Positions 1-6,961 of a stretch of 40,610 bases of DNA are shown here, piece after piece. Where the stretch lies: the NCBI GenBank assembly GCA_025928655.1, contig JAICJC010000017.1:1-40610 (forward strand). Direction: 5' to 3'. The stretch is from Thermoleophilia bacterium (GTDB lineage: Bacteria; Actinomycetota; Thermoleophilia; Gaiellales; JAICJC01). Position 1 is the stretch's first letter. Each line of letters begins with the position of its first letter. The translations under genes and the position numbers were made by a program. Under the pieces are notes generated by a model that worked only from the letters and a program-made list of their open reading frames with translations, was not told the DNA's origin and made no database searches.

Positions 1-645
1 ACGGACGACGCGGCCTACATCGTCGACCAGTTCGGCATCGACGTCAGCCGGCCGCTGCTCCTGCAGGTGTCGCGCTTCGACCCCTGGAAGGACCCGATGG
101 GCGTGATCGACGCCTACCGGAAGGTGAAGGAGACCCACCGCGACGTCCAGCTCGCCCTGGTCGGCTCGATGGCGCACGACGATCCGGAGGGGTGGGAGTT
201 CTGGAACACCACTCGCGACTACTGCGAGGAGGACCCCGACATCTACATGTTCTCGAACCTGAACAACGTCGGCGCGGTCGAGGTGAACGCGTTCCAGGTC
301 TACAGCGAGGTGTGCATCCAGAAGTCGATCCGCGAGGGCTTCGGCCTGACGGTCGCGGAGGCGCTCTGGAAGGCGCGGCCGACGATCGGCGGCAACGTCG
401 GCGGCATCGTCGCCCAGATCGTCGACGGCGAGACCGGCTACCTCGTCTCGTCGGCGGACGAGTGCGCCGAGCGCATCCTGCAGGTGCTCGCCGACCCCCA
501 GGCGACCCGCGACATGACCCGCCGGGCGAAGGAGCACGTCCGCCGCCGCTTCCTCACGCCGCGGCTCCTGCGCGACTGGCTCGCGCTCATGCACCGCATG
601 GCCGGCGACGGCGACCAGGCCGACCTCGAGATCATCTCGGCGTAA
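1..645 (+). CDS. treT: TreT-like trehalose synthase, GT4 glycosyltransferase (3' part)
   Basis: The reading frame is open from base 1, so the gene begins before the window and only about 214 C-terminal codons are seen. This is the nucleotide-sugar-binding half of a GT-B fold. The strand-loop QVSRFDPWKDP and the EX7E motif EGFGLTVAE, followed by GGNVGGI, are typical of GT4 enzymes. The spacing and wording (SRFDPWKDPMGVIDAYR, EALWKARPTIGGN) match the trehalose glycosyltransferring synthase / trehalose phosphorylase group, which joins glucose from NDP-glucose to glucose. It lies 58 bp upstream of otsA, a second trehalose route, which supports an osmolyte role. Subfamily assignment rests on recalled motifs; a general GT4 enzyme is the alternative. 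Confidence 0.75.
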   Translation, partial: TDDAAYIVDQFGIDVSRPLLLQVSRFDPWKDPMGVIDAYRKVKETHRDVQLALVGSMAHDDPEGWEFWNTTRDYCEEDPDIYMFSNLNNVGAVEVNAFQVYSEVCIQKSIREGFGLTVAEALWKARPTIGGNVGGIVAQIVDGETGYLVSSADECAERILQVLADPQATRDMTRRAKEHVRRRFLTPRLLRDWLALMHRMAGDGDQADLEIISA

Positions 646-654
646 CCGGCGAAA

Positions 655-687
655 CGGGGACTGTCCCCGCGAGCGGGGACAGTCCCC
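655..687. repeat. Paired GGGGACnGTCCCC palindromes forming a hairpin
   Basis: Two 13-bp units, GGGGACTGTCCCC (656-668) and GGGGACAGTCCCC (675-687), are reverse complements of each other and each is itself nearly palindromic. They form a perfect hairpin between the treT stop codon and the otsA promoter. No T-run follows, so a classical terminator is unlikely, although the hairpin could stabilise the upstream mRNA. The same unit recurs at 2971 and 21345-21374. Confidence 0.85.
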
Positions 688-691
688 ACGC

Positions 692-697
692 TAGGGT
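692..697 (+). promoter_or_regulatory. -10 element TAGGGT of a leaderless otsA promoter
   Basis: TAGGGT ends 6 nt before the otsA ATG, which places the transcript start at or within one base of the A of ATG. There is no Shine-Dalgarno sequence. The -35 region falls in the upstream hairpin and is not recognisable. Confidence 0.5.
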
Positions 698-703
698 GCG
701 GGC

Positions 704-2161
704 ATGGCCGAGCAGCCACTCCTGATCGTCTCGAACCGGGGGCCGTGCCGGTTCACACGCGGGCCCGACGGCGAGGTGACGGCGCAGCGCGGCGGCGGTG
801 GGCTGGTCACCGCCCTGAGCGGCCTGGCGGCGGTGCGGCCCGTGACCTGGATCGCGAGCGCCCTCTCGGACGAGGACGCCGAGATGGCCGCGCGCGGCCC
901 CTACCGCGACGGGGATCTCACCGTCCGCATGGTCGTGCACGACCGCGAGGAGTACGACCGCTACTACAACGTCTTCGCGAACCCGACCCTGTGGTTCATC
1001 CACCACTACCTCTGGGGCCTCGCCACCGAGCCGTCGGTCGACCGCAACGTGCGCCTGGCCTGGGATGCGGGCTACGTGCCGGTGAACCAGCGCTTCGCCG
1101 ACGCGGTGGTGGCCGAGCTCGAGTCCGCCGAGGGCGATCTGCCGCCGGTGATGCTGCAGGACTACCACCTGTTCGTCGCCCCGGCCGACATCCGCGAGCG
1201 GGTGCCCGAGGCCGTCATCCAGCACTTCTCCCACATCCCCTGGCCGATGCCCGACTACTGGCGGGTGCTGCCGCCGGAGATCCGCCAGACGATCCACGAG
1301 TCGATGCTCGCCTGCGACGTGATCGGCCTCCACACGGCCCGCTACGTCGGCAACTTCCTCGCCTCCGTGGCCCAGTTCACCGACGCTCGCGTCGACACCG
1401 AGGCGGCAACGGTGCACTTCCGCGGCCGGACGGTGCGGGTGACGAGCCGCCCCATCTCGGTCGATCCCGAGGAGTTCGACCGGCTGGCGGCGAGCGAGGC
1501 GGTCCTGGCCGAGCGGGAGGCGCTGCAGGCGTGGCGGCCCGAGAAGGTCGTGCTGCGGGTCGACCGCACCGACCCGTCCAAGAACGTCGTCCGCGGGATC
1601 CAGGCGTTCGAGCTCTTCCTGAGCGACCACCCGGAGTGGGAGGGCCGCGTGACGCTGCTCGCGAAGCTCGACCCATCGCGGCAGGACATCCCCGAGTACA
1701 CGGAGTACATGGGTGCCATCCAGCGCGCGGCCCGCACGGTCAACGACCGCTTCTACACCACCGACGACTGGCAGGCCGTCGACCTGCGCATCTCCGACAA
1801 CTTCCCCGAGGCCATCGCCGGCTATGCCGAGTACGACGTGCTGCTCGTGAACGCGATCTTCGACGGCATGAACCTGGTCGCCAAGGAGGCGCCGCTCGTG
1901 AACGACCGCGACGGGGTGCTGATCCTGTCCGAGAACGCGGGCGCCCACCCGGAGCTGGGCGAGCACGCGCTGACGGTGAACCCGTTCGACCTGCAGGAGC
2001 AGGCCGACGCGATCCACACCGCGCTGGTCATGCCCGAGGACGAGCGCCGCAACCGCATCGCCGGCCTGCGGGCACAGGTGCGCGAGCACGACATCACCCG
2101 CTGGGTGGAGGCGCTCATGGACGACCTGGCCCGCGCCCGTCCCGAGGCGGTCGAGCGGTGA
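704..2161 (+). CDS. otsA: Trehalose-6-phosphate synthase (GT20)
   Basis: This 485-aa protein has the usual length for OtsA. It transfers glucose from a nucleotide sugar to glucose-6-phosphate, giving trehalose-6-phosphate in the cytosol. The N-terminal loop LLIVSNRGPCRF with the following GGGGLVTAL forms the phosphate-binding region. HFSHIPWPMPDYWRVLP is the GT20 acceptor-site segment, and VLRVDRTDPSKNVVRGIQAF is the donor-binding strand. The sequence departs somewhat from the Escherichia coli wording, as in many actinobacterial homologues. No otsB phosphatase is in the window. The stop codon overlaps the GTG start of the next gene by 4 bases. A leaderless promoter precedes the ATG, so it is probably transcribed separately from treT. 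Confidence 0.85.
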   Translation: MAEQPLLIVSNRGPCRFTRGPDGEVTAQRGGGGLVTALSGLAAVRPVTWIASALSDEDAEMAARGPYRDGDLTVRMVVHDREEYDRYYNVFANPTLWFIHHYLWGLATEPSVDRNVRLAWDAGYVPVNQRFADAVVAELESAEGDLPPVMLQDYHLFVAPADIRERVPEAVIQHFSHIPWPMPDYWRVLPPEIRQTIHESMLACDVIGLHTARYVGNFLASVAQFTDARVDTEAATVHFRGRTVRVTSRPISVDPEEFDRLAASEAVLAEREALQAWRPEKVVLRVDRTDPSKNVVRGIQAFELFLSDHPEWEGRVTLLAKLDPSRQDIPEYTEYMGAIQRAARTVNDRFYTTDDWQAVDLRISDNFPEAIAGYAEYDVLLVNAIFDGMNLVAKEAPLVNDRDGVLILSENAGAHPELGEHALTVNPFDLQEQADAIHTALVMPEDERRNRIAGLRAQVREHDITRWVEALMDDLARARPEAVER

Positions 2162-2937
2162 GCGCCCTCGTGCAGGTGCCCTGGTGCAGCCGCTTCCACG
2201 GCGGCGGAATGGAGGAGGGCCCGGCCGCCGTCGCGGCCGCGCTCGGCGCCGACGAGTCGACGACCGTCGATATCGACATGGAGGCGCCGCCCGAGGACGC
2301 GCTCGCCGCCGGCCTGCCCGAGGTCCAGGCGGCGGTGGCGGACGCCGGGCCGAGCCCGCTCGTCCTGCTCGGCGAGTGCACGCTCGCCCCCGCCGTGACC
2401 GCCGGGCTGCGCACGTCGCACCCCGGCCTGGTGCTGGTCTGGGTCGACGCCCACGGCGACCTGAACACGCCCGAGACGAGCCCCAGCGGGTTCCTGGGCG
2501 GGATGCCGTTCGCGGTCCTGCTCGGCTGGTGCCACGACCGCCTGCGCGCCGCCGCCGGCCTCGACCCCGCCCTGCCCGAGGAACGGGCCGCCCTCGTCGG
2601 CGCCCGCGACCTCGATCCAGGCGAGCGGGCGGCGATCGAGCGCTCCCGGCTGGCGACGACAGACGACGTGGCGGCCGCCCTCTCGATCCTGCCCGACGGC
2701 GCCCCGATCCACCTGCACCTGGACGGCGACGTGCTCGACCCGGCCGACGCCCCCGGCGTCGACTTCCCCGCGGCGGACGGCTGGAGCGGTAACCGGCTGG
2801 ACGCCGAGATGGCGGCGCTCGCCGCCACCGGGCGCGTCGTGGGCGTGAGCCTCTGCTGCGGCAACCCGCGCCGCGACCCCGACGGGCGCGGCGCCCGCGC
2901 CTACGCCCGCGCGCTGCAGCCGTTCCTGGGCCGGTAG
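2158..2937 (+). CDS. Arginase-fold ureohydrolase-like protein, divergent metal site
   Basis: This 259-aa protein starts with GTG inside the otsA stop codon (GTGA overlap). It has the ureohydrolase fold signatures DAHGDLNTPETSPSG and HLDGDVLDP, which supply the Asp/His manganese ligands. The first metal motif, normally GGDHS, reads LGECT here, so the bridging-site histidine is replaced by cysteine. The protein is shorter than classical arginases (about 300 aa) and lacks much of the N-terminal region. A canonical arginase gene begins at 40105 and shares the DLNTPETSPSG string, so the two are paralogues. The coupling to otsA is suggestive but unexplained. The substrate cannot be called; an agmatinase or formiminoglutamase-like activity is possible. 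Confidence 0.75.
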   Translation: MSALVQVPWCSRFHGGGMEEGPAAVAAALGADESTTVDIDMEAPPEDALAAGLPEVQAAVADAGPSPLVLLGECTLAPAVTAGLRTSHPGLVLVWVDAHGDLNTPETSPSGFLGGMPFAVLLGWCHDRLRAAAGLDPALPEERAALVGARDLDPGERAAIERSRLATTDDVAAALSILPDGAPIHLHLDGDVLDPADAPGVDFPAADGWSGNRLDAEMAALAATGRVVGVSLCCGNPRRDPDGRGARAYARALQPFLGR

Positions 2938-2970
2938 GCGCCCGGGTGACGGTGGTGACCGCCCCCGCAT

Positions 2971-2983
2971 GGGGACAGTCCCC
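2971..2983. repeat. Single GGGGACAGTCCCC palindrome
   Basis: One 13-bp unit of the interspersed palindrome family lies in the 81-bp gap between the arginase-like gene and moaC. It is preceded by CCCCCGCAT, so an alternative CCCC/GGGG hairpin is possible. Confidence 0.75.
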
Positions 2984-3002
2984 CTGCCGCCCGTCCAATC
3001 CC

Positions 3003-3008
3003 TAGACT
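3003..3008 (+). promoter_or_regulatory. -10 element TAGACT upstream of moaC
   Basis: TAGACT sits 10 nt before a first ATG (3019) and 25 nt before a better-placed ATG (3034). It fits the TAnnnT pattern seen before many starts in this window. A start of transcription near 3015 would leave a short leader holding the GGGGGAG ribosome site at 3021-3027. Confidence 0.4.
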
Positions 3009-3033
3009 TCCTGGCCGCATGGGGGAGATCCGC

Positions 3034-3468
3034 ATGATGGACGTCGGCTCCAAGCCGGCGACGCGCCGCCGGGCCGTGGCCCGCGCCCACGTCGCGATGC
3101 CCGAGCACGTCCGCGAGCGGATCGCGGACGGGACGCTGCCGAAGGGCGACGTCCTCGCCGCCGCCCGGATCGCCGGGATCATGGCCGCCAAGCACACCCC
3201 CGACATCGTGCCGCTGTGCCATCCGCTGCCGCTGACCATGGTCGAGGTGACGCCGGAGCTCTCCGACGGCGGTGTCGCCATCGTCGCGGCCGCCGAGACG
3301 ACCGCCCAGACCGGCGTCGAGATGGAGGCGCTGACCGCCGCCGTCGCGGCCGCCCTGACCGTCTACGACATGACGAAGGGCCTCGACCCCGCGATCTCGA
3401 TCCGCGCCGCCGAGCTGGTGGAGAAGTCCGGCGGCAAGAGCGGCCACTGGCGGCGGGCGGAGGCGTGA
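3034..3468 (+). CDS. moaC: Cyclic pyranopterin monophosphate synthase
   Basis: MoaC converts the GTP-derived 3',8-cyclo intermediate made by MoaA into cyclic pyranopterin monophosphate, an early step of molybdenum cofactor synthesis. The hallmark segment PDIVPLCHPLPLT and the conserved DMTKGLDP near the C-terminus are present, and the length (144 aa) fits the family. Three in-frame ATGs are available (3019, 3034, 3037). The one at 3034 is chosen because GGGGGAG lies 6 nt upstream and the family usually begins with M-x-D-V just before the RRRAVA stretch. It heads a tightly packed operon; the next gene overlaps by 4 bases. Confidence 0.93.
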   Translation: MMDVGSKPATRRRAVARAHVAMPEHVRERIADGTLPKGDVLAAARIAGIMAAKHTPDIVPLCHPLPLTMVEVTPELSDGGVAIVAAAETTAQTGVEMEALTAAVAAALTVYDMTKGLDPAISIRAAELVEKSGGKSGHWRRAEA

Positions 3469-3938
3469 GGGCGGCGGTGCTGACCGTCTCGGACGGCGTC
3501 GTCGCCGGCACCCGCGAGGACCGGAGCGGCGAGGTGCTCGAGTCGCGCCTGCGCGACGCGGGCTTCGAGATCGCCGGGCACGACGTCGTCCCTGACGAGC
3601 GGGCCGAGATCGCCGATGCGCTGCGCCGGCTCACGGGGATGGCCGACCTCGTCCTCACGACCGGCGGCACCGGCTTCGCGCCCCGGGACGTCACCCCGGA
3701 GGCGACGGAGGCCGTGATCGAGCGTCCGACGCCGGGCCTCGACGAGCACATGCGCGCCGTCTCGACGGCGATCTCGCCTCACGGGATGCTGTCCCGCGGC
3801 CGCAGCGGCATCCGCGGCTCGGCGCTGATCGTGAACCTGCCCGGCAGCCCCGGGGCGTGCGGCGAGCTCTTCGACGCGATCGCGCCCGCCCTCGACCACG
3901 GGCTCCGGCTCCTGCTGGGCCGGCCCACCTCGCATTGA
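3465..3938 (+). CDS. mog: MoaB/Mog family molybdopterin adenylyltransferase
   Basis: This 157-aa protein activates molybdopterin by adenylation or binds it for metal insertion. Visible family motifs are SDGVVAGTREDRSG near the N-terminus, LVLTTGGTGFAPRDVTPEAT, the mononucleotide-binding TTGGTG site with its catalytic Asp, and GIRGSALIVNLPGSP. It starts with GTG in a 4-base overlap with the moaC stop, so it is translationally coupled. The MoaB and Mog subfamilies are hard to separate by eye, so the symbol is tentative. The following gene starts in another 4-base overlap. Confidence 0.88.
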   Translation: MRAAVLTVSDGVVAGTREDRSGEVLESRLRDAGFEIAGHDVVPDERAEIADALRRLTGMADLVLTTGGTGFAPRDVTPEATEAVIERPTPGLDEHMRAVSTAISPHGMLSRGRSGIRGSALIVNLPGSPGACGELFDAIAPALDHGLRLLLGRPTSH

Positions 3939-4795
3939 GCGCGACCGCCGTCTACGCCCGCCGGTTCGTCAGCCTCGTGAAGCTCGAGCACACGGTGTTC
4001 GCGCTCCCGTACGCCTACACGGGCGCGATCCTGGCGCTGGGCGAGGTGCCCTCGGCCCGCCTGCTGTTCTGGATCACGGTGGCGATGGTCGGCGCCCGCA
4101 GCCTGGCGATGGCGCTGAACCGCCTGATCGACGCCGCGATCGACGCCCGCAACCCGCGCACGGCCCGGCGCGAGATCCCGGCCGGGCTGCTCTCGCGCGG
4201 GAACGTGGCCGCCTTCGCGCTCGCGTCGCTGGTCGTGTTCCTCATCGCCGTGTGGCAGCTAGCCCCCGTCACCCGGTGGCTGTGGCCGATCCCGGTCGCC
4301 GGCTTCGTCGTCTACCCCTACCTGAAGCGGTTCACGTGGCTGTGCCACCCCTTCCTGGGCGCGGTGGACGGGCTCGCGCCGGTGGGCGGCTGGGTGGCCG
4401 TGACGAACCACGTCGACGCGACGCCGTTCCTGCTCGGTGGCGCGGTCGCACTCTGGATCGGCGGCTTCGACATCATCTACGCCACCATGGACCTCGAGAT
4501 CGACCGGGACCAGGGCCTGCACTCGATCCCGCGCCGCTTCGGCGTCGGCACCGCGCTTCTGGTCACGCGCGCCTTCCATCTGGCGTCCGTGCTGCTGCTG
4601 GTGTGGCTCGGGCTCACGCTCGGCCTCGGCCCGCTCTACTACCTCGGGGTGGCGGTGGTCGCGGCGCTGCTCGCCTACGAGAACTCGATCGTGAGCGCGG
4701 ACGACCTGTCCCGGGTGGACATGGCGTTCCTGACCATGAACGGGGTCATCGCGCTCGTCTTCCTGGCCGGCGTGCTCGCCGACGCCATTGCCTGA
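3935..4795 (+). CDS. mqnP: UbiA-family prenyltransferase, MqnP-like
   Basis: This 286-aa integral membrane protein has about eight or nine helices. Both Mg-diphosphate motifs of UbiA enzymes are present: N62RLIDAAID70 followed by ARNPRT, and D186LEID190 in the string ATMDLEIDRDQGLHSIP. The GLHSIP ending and absence of a UbiA-type aromatic motif fit the MqnP group, which prenylates the naphthoate precursor in the futalosine route to menaquinone. Direct siblings (mqnA-E) are not in the window, so the pathway call is inferred. The start is TTG in a TTGA overlap with the upstream stop. Its position before ccm and hem genes fits a shared respiratory-chain role. Confidence 0.8.
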   Translation: MSATAVYARRFVSLVKLEHTVFALPYAYTGAILALGEVPSARLLFWITVAMVGARSLAMALNRLIDAAIDARNPRTARREIPAGLLSRGNVAAFALASLVVFLIAVWQLAPVTRWLWPIPVAGFVVYPYLKRFTWLCHPFLGAVDGLAPVGGWVAVTNHVDATPFLLGGAVALWIGGFDIIYATMDLEIDRDQGLHSIPRRFGVGTALLVTRAFHLASVLLLVWLGLTLGLGPLYYLGVAVVAALLAYENSIVSADDLSRVDMAFLTMNGVIALVFLAGVLADAIA

Positions 4796-5417
4796 GGCGG
4801 CCGTCGCCTGCGCTGGACTCGTGCGCCGCTTCGGCGAGCGCGCCGCCCTCGACGGGCTCGACCTGCGGGTCGGCGAGGGCGAGTTCGTGCTCGTCACCGG
4901 CCCCAACGGCGCCGGCAAGACGACGCTCCTGCGGGTGCTCGCGACCGTGCTGCGTCCGAGCGCCGGCGACGTCAGAGTCGGCGGGCACGAGCTGCCGCGG
5001 GCGGCGCACAGGGCACGGCCGCTGGTCGGCTACGTCGCCCACGGCCCGCTCACCTATCCCGGGCTCACCGCCCGCGAGAACCTGGAGCTCTACGCCGCCC
5101 TCTACGGCGTGCCGGACGGGCTGGTCGGGCGGGCGCTCGACCGGGTCGGCCTCGACGCCCGCGGCGGCGATCTGGTGGCCGAGTTCTCGCGCGGGATGGC
5201 GCAGCGGCTCGCGCTGGCGCGCGCCTGCCTGCACGCGCCCGCCCTGCTCCTGCTCGACGAGCCCACCGCCGGCCTGGACGCCGACGGCCGCGACCTGCTG
5301 CGCGAGGTGCTGGCCGAGCCGGGGCGGACGGTGATCGTCTCGACCCACGAGCCGGGCTGGTTCGCCGGCCTGGCGACGACCGAGGTGCCGATCCGGGACG
5401 GGCGGGTGGCGGCGTGA
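4788..5417 (+). CDS. ccmA: Cytochrome c biogenesis ATP-binding protein CcmA
   Basis: This 209-aa ABC ATPase drives the CcmABCD heme-handling complex of system I cytochrome c maturation. Walker A is GPNGAGKTT at residues 38-46, Walker B ends LLLLDEP at D157-E158, and the H-loop is at H187 (VSTHEPG). The ABC signature is FSRGMAQRLALARA rather than LSGGQ, a common form in CcmA. It starts with TTG and overlaps the upstream stop by 8 bases. CcmB follows in a 4-base overlap, which is the strongest support for the CcmA call over a generic ABC subunit. Confidence 0.9.
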   Translation: MPEAAVACAGLVRRFGERAALDGLDLRVGEGEFVLVTGPNGAGKTTLLRVLATVLRPSAGDVRVGGHELPRAAHRARPLVGYVAHGPLTYPGLTARENLELYAALYGVPDGLVGRALDRVGLDARGGDLVAEFSRGMAQRLALARACLHAPALLLLDEPTAGLDADGRDLLREVLAEPGRTVIVSTHEPGWFAGLATTEVPIRDGRVAA

Positions 5418-6097
5418 GCCGGCGCGCGCTGGTGGCGCTCGTGCGCAAGGACCTCGTGCTCGAGCTGCGGGGGAGCGAGGTCGTGCTCGCGATGGTGGCG
5501 TTCGTCGTGGCGTCCTTCGTGCTCTTCCGCTTCGGCCTCGGCGGCGGCCGGCCGGCGGGCGGCACCCGGGCGGCGACGGGGATGCTGTGGGTGGCGATCG
5601 TCTTCACCGCGATGCTGGCCCTCACCCGCTCCTTCGCCCGGGAGCGGGAGCACGGCATCTGGGACGGGCTGCTGGCGGCGCCGATCGACCGCGCGCTGCT
5701 GTGGCTGGCCCGGGCGTGCTCGACCTGCATCTTCCTGGTCGCCGTCCAGGTCGTCGCCCTGCCCGCCTTCTGGCTCTTCTTCCTGCAGGACGGCCCCGCC
5801 CCGGACTACGGCGTGCTGGTCGCCGCGGTGCTGCTCGCAGACGTGGGCATCGCGGCGCTCGGGTCGCTCGTCGCCGGGCTCGCGTCGGCGGGACGCGCGC
5901 GGGAGGTGCTCCTGCCGGTCCTCTTCCTGCCGTTCGCGATCCCGCTCGTGCTGGGGGCGGTGAGCGCGACGACCGGCACGATTTCCCCGCAAACAAGCGG
6001 TTTGCACACCCTGGAACGGCTGGGATATCTGGGTCTCTATGATACGGTTTTCGTGCTCTTCGGGTGGGGGCTCTTCGAGTTCGTGGTGGAGGATTAG
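5414..6097 (+). CDS. ccmB: Heme exporter permease CcmB
   Basis: This 227-aa protein has six predicted membrane helices and a cytoplasmic N-terminus (SRRALVALVRKDL). The segment ALTRSFAREREHGIWDGLLA is the conserved CcmB loop after the second helix, thought to contact the CcmA ATPase. It starts with GTG overlapping ccmA by 4 bases and ends 4 nt before ccmC. The order A-B-C-D matches system I loci. The last 40 codons are locally poorer in G+C (around 5980-6050), which may be a composition ripple and nothing more. Confidence 0.9.
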   Translation: MSRRALVALVRKDLVLELRGSEVVLAMVAFVVASFVLFRFGLGGGRPAGGTRAATGMLWVAIVFTAMLALTRSFAREREHGIWDGLLAAPIDRALLWLARACSTCIFLVAVQVVALPAFWLFFLQDGPAPDYGVLVAAVLLADVGIAALGSLVAGLASAGRAREVLLPVLFLPFAIPLVLGAVSATTGTISPQTSGLHTLERLGYLGLYDTVFVLFGWGLFEFVVED

Positions 6098-6101
6098 CGC
6101 G

Positions 6102-6806
6102 GTGAACACAACTTCGGGCGCCCGCCTCGACCGCGCGACCAGCGCGGCCCTGGTGGCGGCCGTGCTGATGCCCGTGGCTCTCGGCCTGATCTTCTTCTAC
6201 GTGCCGAACGACGTCGACCAGGGCTTCTCGCAGCGCATCTTCTACTTCCACGTCCCCATCGCGATGACCACGTACGCCCTGTTCGCCTGGGGCGCGCTGA
6301 ACGCCGCCCGCTACCTGTGGACGGGCGACATGGGCCTCGACCTGCGCAGCTACGTGCCCATGCACCTGGGCGTCATCTTCGGCACGCTGACCCTGGTGAC
6401 GGGGTCGATCTGGGCCAAGGTCTCGTGGGGCACGTGGTGGTACTGGGGCAGCACCGAGCTGAACACCTTCCTGATCATCTTCCTGTTCTACTGCGCCTAC
6501 TTCATGCTCCGGTTCTCGGTCGAGCCGGGCGAGCGGCGCGCCCGTTACTCCGCGGTCTACGCCCTGCTCGGGGTCGGCCTGATCCCGATCTCGGTGCTGG
6601 CGGTGCACCTCGGCCAGGACGTGATCCACCCCGTCACGTTCACCGACCGCGGCGCGAACATGGACGGCACCATGCTCTTCACGTTCCTGATGGCGCTCGC
6701 GGCGATGCTGAGCCTGGCGGTGGCGATGTACCTCGTCGAGCTGCGCGGCAAGCGCCTCGACGAGCAGGTCACCCGCCTGCGGCGCCTGGCCGAGGGCACG
6801 CGATGA
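6102..6806 (+). CDS. ccmC: Heme-handling protein CcmC with altered WWD motif
   Basis: This 234-aa, six-helix protein presents heme to CcmE in system I. Two axial-ligand histidines are plausible: one in FYFHVPIAM before the WWD loop and one in HLGQDVIHP after it. The periplasmic WWD loop, normally WGxWWxWDxRLT, reads WGTWWYWGSTELNTF, so the Asp and the RLT part are lost although the tryptophans stay. The GTG start at 6102 follows the ccmB stop by 4 nt; frame and family length both support it. CcmD overlaps its stop by 4 bases. No CcmE, CcmF or CcmH is in the window. Confidence 0.88.
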   Translation: MNTTSGARLDRATSAALVAAVLMPVALGLIFFYVPNDVDQGFSQRIFYFHVPIAMTTYALFAWGALNAARYLWTGDMGLDLRSYVPMHLGVIFGTLTLVTGSIWAKVSWGTWWYWGSTELNTFLIIFLFYCAYFMLRFSVEPGERRARYSAVYALLGVGLIPISVLAVHLGQDVIHPVTFTDRGANMDGTMLFTFLMALAAMLSLAVAMYLVELRGKRLDEQVTRLRRLAEGTR

Positions 6807-6961
6807 TCCGGGAGACATACGTCCATTACGTCGCCGCGGTGTACGCGCTGGCGTGGCTCGTCACGCTGGCCTACGTCGTCATCCTGAACTCGAAGCTGGG
6901 GCGGCTGGAGCGGGAGCTGGACGAGATCGCCGGCCTGCTGGAGGCGAAGGCCGATGGCTGA
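6803..6961 (+). CDS. ccmD: CcmD-like small membrane protein
   Basis: This 52-aa protein has one N-terminal membrane helix (VHYVAAVYALAWLVTLAYVV) followed by a charged helix (KLGRLERELDEIAGLLEAKA). That is the classic CcmD layout: a Tyr-rich start, one helix and a basic/acidic coiled tail. CcmD helps release holo-CcmE from CcmABC. Sequence is too short for firm homology, so the call rests on position and architecture. ATG overlaps the ccmC stop (ATGA) and its own stop overlaps hemA by 8 bases. Confidence 0.75.
   Translation: MIRETYVHYVAAVYALAWLVTLAYVVILNSKLGRLERELDEIAGLLEAKADG

Noticed and set aside
632..2998. Minus-strand open frame of 788 codons over otsA and the arginase-like gene
   Set aside because: Composition is dominated by Arg, Gly and Pro with no recognisable motif; it mirrors third-position GC of the plus-strand genes.
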